Shown piece after piece: positions 60,684-64,000 of a DNA stretch of 64,000 bases. The stretch covers positions 930,001 through 994,000 of the forward strand of contig NZ_KE386496.1 in NCBI RefSeq assembly GCF_000427445.1. Reading direction: 5' to 3'. The translations under genes were made by a program, and so were the position numbers. A model generated the notes under the pieces. The model was given only the letters and a program-made list of their open reading frames with translations. It was not told the DNA's origin and made no database searches. Each line of letters begins with the position of its first letter. The stretch's first letter is position 1. Source of the stretch: Methylocapsa acidiphila B2 (lineage in GTDB: Bacteria > Pseudomonadota > Alphaproteobacteria > Rhizobiales > Beijerinckiaceae).

Positions 60684-61457
60684 TCAATCCGAATCGCTTC
60701 GCACGACGCAAGTCCGACCGGCGTCCATGGCCGCGCGCATCTTTTCCACCGCAGCGCCGAGCCCAATGAACACCGCTTCGCTAACCAAGAAATGGCCAAT
60801 GTTGAGCTCGACGATCTGCGGCAAGGCCGAGATGATCCGGGCGGTGTCGAAATCCAGCCCGTGCCCGGCATGGCACTCGATCCCGCGCGCTTCCGCGTGG
60901 GCCGCGGCGGACTCGATCCGCGCGAATTCGCGCGCCGCCTTTGCGGCGTCGCCTTCGATCGCCGCGTTGCACCAGGCGCCGGTGTGAAGCTCGATTACCG
61001 GAGCGCCGATCTCCGCGGCCGCGTCGATCGCCTCGATCGCAGGCTCGATGAACAACGAGACCCTGACGCCGGCGCGCGCCAATTCCGACGCGAAAGGCTT
61101 CAAATAATCATGGCCTCCGATGACGTCGAGGCCCCCTTCCGTCGTGCGCTCCGTCCGCTTCTCGGGAACGAGGCAGGCCGCATGAGGCTTGGTCTTGAGG
61201 GCGATGTCGAGCATCTGGTCGGTCGCCGCCATCTCGAAATTGAGCGGCTTGAAGATCGTGGCCTTGAGGCGCGCCATGTCCTCGTCGCGAATATGGCGGC
61301 GATCCTCGCGGAGATGAGCGGTAATGCCGTCGGCGCCGGCCTCGATCGCCAAGAGCGCCGCACGAAGCGGATCAGGAACGGCGCCGCCGCGCGCATTACG
61401 CAGCGTCGCGACATGATCGATATTGACGCCCAGGCGCAGGCGGCGCGGGTTCGGCAT
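60684..61457 (-). CDS. pdxJ: Pyridoxine 5'-phosphate synthase
   Basis: Last step of the DXP-dependent vitamin B6 pathway: condenses aminoacetone phosphate and deoxyxylulose phosphate. 257 residues; [33 protein letters not shown] and CHAGHGLDF are the phosphate-binding and catalytic segments of the TIM barrel. The C-terminal 20 residues are less conserved. Confidence 0.96.
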   Translation of the reverse strand: MPNPRRLRLGVNIDHVATLRNARGGAVPDPLRAALLAIEAGADGITAHLREDRRHIRDEDMARLKATIFKPLNFEMAATDQMLDIALKTKPHAACLVPEKRTERTTEGGLDVIGGHDYLKPFASELARAGVRVSLFIEPAIEAIDAAAEIGAPVIELHTGAWCNAAIEGDAAKAAREFARIESAAAHAEARGIECHAGHGLDFDTARIISALPQIVELNIGHFLVSEAVFIGLGAAVEKMRAAMDAGRTCVVRSDSD

Positions 61458-61530
61458 GAAGCTCGGCCTTCGATCGGAGCAGGGTTAGCCGCGCGGCGGC
61501 GAACCGCGCTGGCCGATGCGGCGTTGGTTA

Positions 61531-63351
61531 TCACGAAAACACGCGGGACCGCCATCCGAACCGACGGGCGCGCGGCTCTTCGTCCGGGTCTTCCGATAAA
61601 GCCCCTTCGTTCTGCGTCTCGAATAGGCGCCGGTAGACCCCGCCCGGCTTCGCCACGAGTTCTTTGTGGGTTCCGTCCTCGATGATGCGGCCGGCCTTGA
61701 AGACGAGAATCCGATCGAGGCGTTGAACCGTCGACAGGCGATGGGCGACGACGATCGTCGTGCGTCCGGCCGATAAATGGTCGATGGCGTCGCGGATCAA
61801 GGCTTCCGAGACGGAGTCGAGGCTCGATGTCGCTTCGTCGAGGACGAGGATCGGCGTTCCCGCCAGGATCGCGCGGGCGATCGCCACCCGCTGCCGCTCG
61901 CCCCCCGAAAGCTTGACGCCTCGCTCGCCGACAAGAGTCCGGTAGCCCGCCGGCAGAGCCTCGACGAAAAGATCCGCATGCGCGAGCGTTGCGGACTCCG
62001 CGATTTCGGCAGGGGTCGCGTCCGGCCGGCCATAGGCGATATTTTCGGCGATCGAGCGATGAAACAGCGCCGGATCTTGCGGGACAAGGCCGATCGCTCG
62101 ACGCAAGCTCGCCTGAGTCACCCCGGCGATGTCCTGCCCGTCGATCAAAATTCGTCCGTCGTCCAGATCGTAAAGACGCTGCAACAGCTTGACGAAGGTG
62201 GACTTACCGGAACCGGACGGCCCGACGAGCCCGACTTTCTCACCTGGCCGAATTTCGAGCGAAAGACGATCGAAGAGAAGCCCTGCCCCAGCGGCATAGC
62301 CAAAGCTCGCCTTGTCGAAAGTGATTTCCCCACGCGACACGATGAGCGGCCTCGCGCCCGGCATGTCGTCGACATGAGGGGCCGTCTCGCAGAAGGCGGC
62401 GACATCCTCCATCTCGTTCAAGGCGCGCTGCGCATTGCGGACATGCTGGCCGATGTCGCGTAGATAGCCGCGCACCAGGGCTTGAACCGAAACGAGGCTC
62501 GCCATGTCGCCGGGCCCAACTTCGCCGCGCGCCCAAAGCCAAATTCCAGCGCCGAGCATCAAGACCTGCATGCCGAGCAAGACGCCGGATTGCGCTATTC
62601 CCGCATAGGCGCCTCGCCGCCAGGACACGAGGGTCCGCGCCTTCCAGGCCGCCGTCAGCCCGGCGAAGCTCGCCTCCTCCCTCGGCTCGGCGGCGAAAGC
62701 CTTGACCGCCGCATTGGCGGTCAGCGCATCGGCGAGAGAGGCGCTCATGCGCGAATCCAACGCTTGCGCGGCGCTGCTCGCAGGCGCGACCCAGGCGACC
62801 GAAAGCCCGATGCTGACGGCGAGATAGGCGAAAATGGACAGAGTCACCAGGACGCCGAGCATGGGCCAGCGCGCGAGAAAGATCGTGCTGATCGTCAAGA
62901 TCACGATGATGGCCGGCGCGAATTGAAAGACCATGGCGTCGGTGAATGTGTCGAAGGCCCACATGCCGCGCGTGATCTTGCGGACCGTCGCGCCCGCGAA
63001 GGAATTCGCGTGCCAGTCGGCGGAAAAACGTTGAACTCTGGCGAAGGCCTCGCCGACGAGCGCAGACATCGCGTCGGCCGTGAAGCGGATGATGATGAAC
63101 TCGACCGCGCTGCGCAAAATCTGGAACGCCAGAACGATGCCGAGAAGCCAAGCCAGCGCCTCGATCACGCGCCCGACGTCGCGGACCTCAGCGGCCACGG
63201 CGTCGACGAGATGGCCAGCCGCGAAGGGCGTCGCTACGTCGATCAAGGACGAGGCGATGCGCAACACGACCAGGGCCGCCAACAGCCGGGGGCTTCTGCG
63301 CCAATAACGCCAGACGAAGCGCAGGACCTGCGCGAATGCCGATGCGGACAT
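61531..63351 (-). CDS. ABC exporter, fused permease and ATPase
   Basis: 606 residues from ATG 63351. N-terminal ABC membrane domain with six helices (residues about 25-300), then the nucleotide-binding domain: Walker A GPSGSGKST, Q-loop VPQDPALF, signature LSGGERQR, Walker B ILVLDEATSS and H-loop AHRL. Half-transporter of the MsbA/ABCB type, expected to act as a homodimer; substrate unknown. In-frame codons upstream of 63351 are Arg-rich and not conserved. Confidence 0.92.
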   Translation of the reverse strand: MSASAFAQVLRFVWRYWRRSPRLLAALVVLRIASSLIDVATPFAAGHLVDAVAAEVRDVGRVIEALAWLLGIVLAFQILRSAVEFIIIRFTADAMSALVGEAFARVQRFSADWHANSFAGATVRKITRGMWAFDTFTDAMVFQFAPAIIVILTISTIFLARWPMLGVLVTLSIFAYLAVSIGLSVAWVAPASSAAQALDSRMSASLADALTANAAVKAFAAEPREEASFAGLTAAWKARTLVSWRRGAYAGIAQSGVLLGMQVLMLGAGIWLWARGEVGPGDMASLVSVQALVRGYLRDIGQHVRNAQRALNEMEDVAAFCETAPHVDDMPGARPLIVSRGEITFDKASFGYAAGAGLLFDRLSLEIRPGEKVGLVGPSGSGKSTFVKLLQRLYDLDDGRILIDGQDIAGVTQASLRRAIGLVPQDPALFHRSIAENIAYGRPDATPAEIAESATLAHADLFVEALPAGYRTLVGERGVKLSGGERQRVAIARAILAGTPILVLDEATSSLDSVSEALIRDAIDHLSAGRTTIVVAHRLSTVQRLDRILVFKAGRIIEDGTHKELVAKPGGVYRRLFETQNEGALSEDPDEEPRARRFGWRSRVFS

Positions 63352-63732
63352 GATTCTGCGCGAGGGCTCGTCGCCGCCGCGATCCCGAGACGACCTCCAT
63401 GCCGCCGCGCGTCGGACGCGCCGAAAGCGACATGAGGATGAAGATGAATGAATGGCCGGAGCGAATTCTCGCCACCGGAGCGCCAATGGCCGCGCGCGCA
63501 GGGCGCCGCTCACATTTTGTTGAGCTGGAGCATGTCACGACCGGAATTGTCGAGCAATTTTTTCGTGATCGCGCGATTGCGCAGCAATTCGGCGGCCCAT
63601 CGCGTCGCGCTGAGGCCGCGAAATGGGCGAATCAGCCCGCACGGGCTCTGTTTCGCTGATCTGCATCAACGAGTCGCTCCCTGATCGAGTCTTTCTTGAA
63701 GCGCTCAATGAGCGCGGAGTCCAGGAGGGCGC
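63352..63732. other. Divergent intergenic region upstream of the universal stress protein
   Basis: 381 nt. Several short overlapping frames on both strands (for example 63399-63659 +) have no coding signature or Shine-Dalgarno sequence. Contains an FNR/FixK-type box (63656-63669), the only regulatory element recognised. Confidence 0.5.
63656..63669 (+). promoter_or_regulatory. FNR/FixK-like operator
   Basis: CTGAT-ctgc-ATCAA matches the consensus TTGAT-N4-ATCAA at 9 of 10 positions. It lies about 64 nt before the ATG of the universal stress gene; the centre would be at -41.5 if transcription begins near 63704, but no convincing -10 box was found. Confidence 0.4.
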
Positions 63733-64000
63733 ATGTTCAGAAAAATTCTCGTCCCAATCGACGCCGCCGAACCGACGCTCGCCGAGCTTGGCGTCTTTCT
63801 CGCCGCGCAATTGACGGCCCTGAGCGACGGCGCCGTCCGCATGATTCATGTGTTTCCAGAAATTCCCTATAGTTTTCAGGAATTCCTACCGCCGCACGTA
63901 GGCCCGGAGCGGGAAAAGGCCGTCGTCTCGCTCTTCGAGGATCTCGCGAAAAAGGCCAATATTCCCGAGGGCCGCTTCACACATATCCTGCGCACCGGAG
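63733..64000 (+). CDS. Universal stress protein, UspA family (3' cut by window edge)
   Basis: 89 codons are visible. MFRKILVPIDAAEPT is the typical first strand of the UspA fold, followed by helix AELGVFLAAQLTAL and strand VRMIHVFPEIP. A strong AGGAGG lies 5 nt before ATG 63733. USP proteins bind ATP or sit silent and accumulate under stress or anoxia; several alphaproteobacterial members are under FNR/FixK control, in line with the upstream box. Confidence 0.88.
   Translation, partial: MFRKILVPIDAAEPTLAELGVFLAAQLTALSDGAVRMIHVFPEIPYSFQEFLPPHVGPEREKAVVSLFEDLAKKANIPEGRFTHILRTG

Noticed and set aside
60585-61685. 366-codon + frame
   Set aside because: Antisense to acpS, pdxJ and the ABC exporter 3' end; product is Arg-rich with no domain.
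62482-63435. 317-codon + frame
   Set aside because: Antisense to the ABC exporter; very polar, no domain.

Overview
The window is a GC-rich chromosomal segment from an alphaproteobacterium, most likely Hyphomicrobiales (Rhizobiales). The grounds are gene orders familiar from that group (dat-hfq-hflX-mazG; MBL hydrolase-tatD-metG-holB-tmk; tatA-tatB-tatC-serS; lepB-rnc-era), an NDUFS4-like complex I accessory subunit, and cold-shock proteins carrying two CSD domains each. No plasmid, phage or insertion-sequence gene is visible, and the genus cannot be fixed from the sequence alone. Nearly all of it is core housekeeping, with a few accessory patches.

Layout. 1-1.8 kb: end of an unrecognised gene, then a split chromate transporter. 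1.8-6.2 kb: D-amino acid aminotransferase, Hfq, HflX, MazG and a double-CSD protein. 6.8-14.3 kb, all minus: MBL hydrolase, TatD, MetRS, HolB, thymidylate kinase, a D,D-carboxypeptidase and RlpA. 14.6-21.2 kb is a mixed patch: a [2Fe-2S] protein, a small P-loop kinase, a Vsr/Dcm pair, tRNA-Arg(TCT), NDUFS4-like, tRNA-Pro(TGG), DUF192, a second double-CSD protein and a CobB sirtuin. 21.5-27.3 kb is the most distinctive accessory locus: two tandem membrane-anchored SGNH proteins converge on a minus-strand unit of SxtJ-like membrane protein, a 49-residue DUF5989 protein and a NodU/CmcH-type carbamoyltransferase, and just upstream lies an indole-glycerol-phosphate synthase-like gene that has lost several catalytic residues.

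28.0-45.6 kb holds an Rrf2-type regulator and then one long minus-strand ribosomal/translation cluster, read from rpsL through rpsG, fusA, tuf and the S10 and spc operons to secY and adk. A consensus-like promoter lies about 345 nt upstream of rpsL. The cluster stops after adk; the usual rpsM-rpsK-rpoA-rplQ block is not here. 45.7-49.3 kb: tatA-tatB-tatC-serS, where SerRS has an in-frame, lower-GC insertion of about 70 residues. 49.5-55.2 kb: FmdB-like zinc ribbon and cell-surface genes (methyltransferase, MOP-type flippase, GmhB, HldD, GT9 glycosyltransferase) pointing to heptose-containing LPS. 55.7-63.4 kb: gmk-yicC, lepB-rnc-era, pdxJ-acpS and an ABC exporter. The last gene, a universal stress protein cut by the window edge, has an FNR/FixK-like box upstream.

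How the parts connect: most of the segment makes and secretes proteins (ribosome, EF-Tu/EF-G, two aminoacyl-tRNA synthetases, Sec, Tat, signal peptidase) and builds the envelope (D,D-carboxypeptidase, RlpA, LPS heptose genes, flippase). The carbamoyl locus plausibly adds a carbamoyl decoration to an exported glycan or small molecule; its substrate is unknown.
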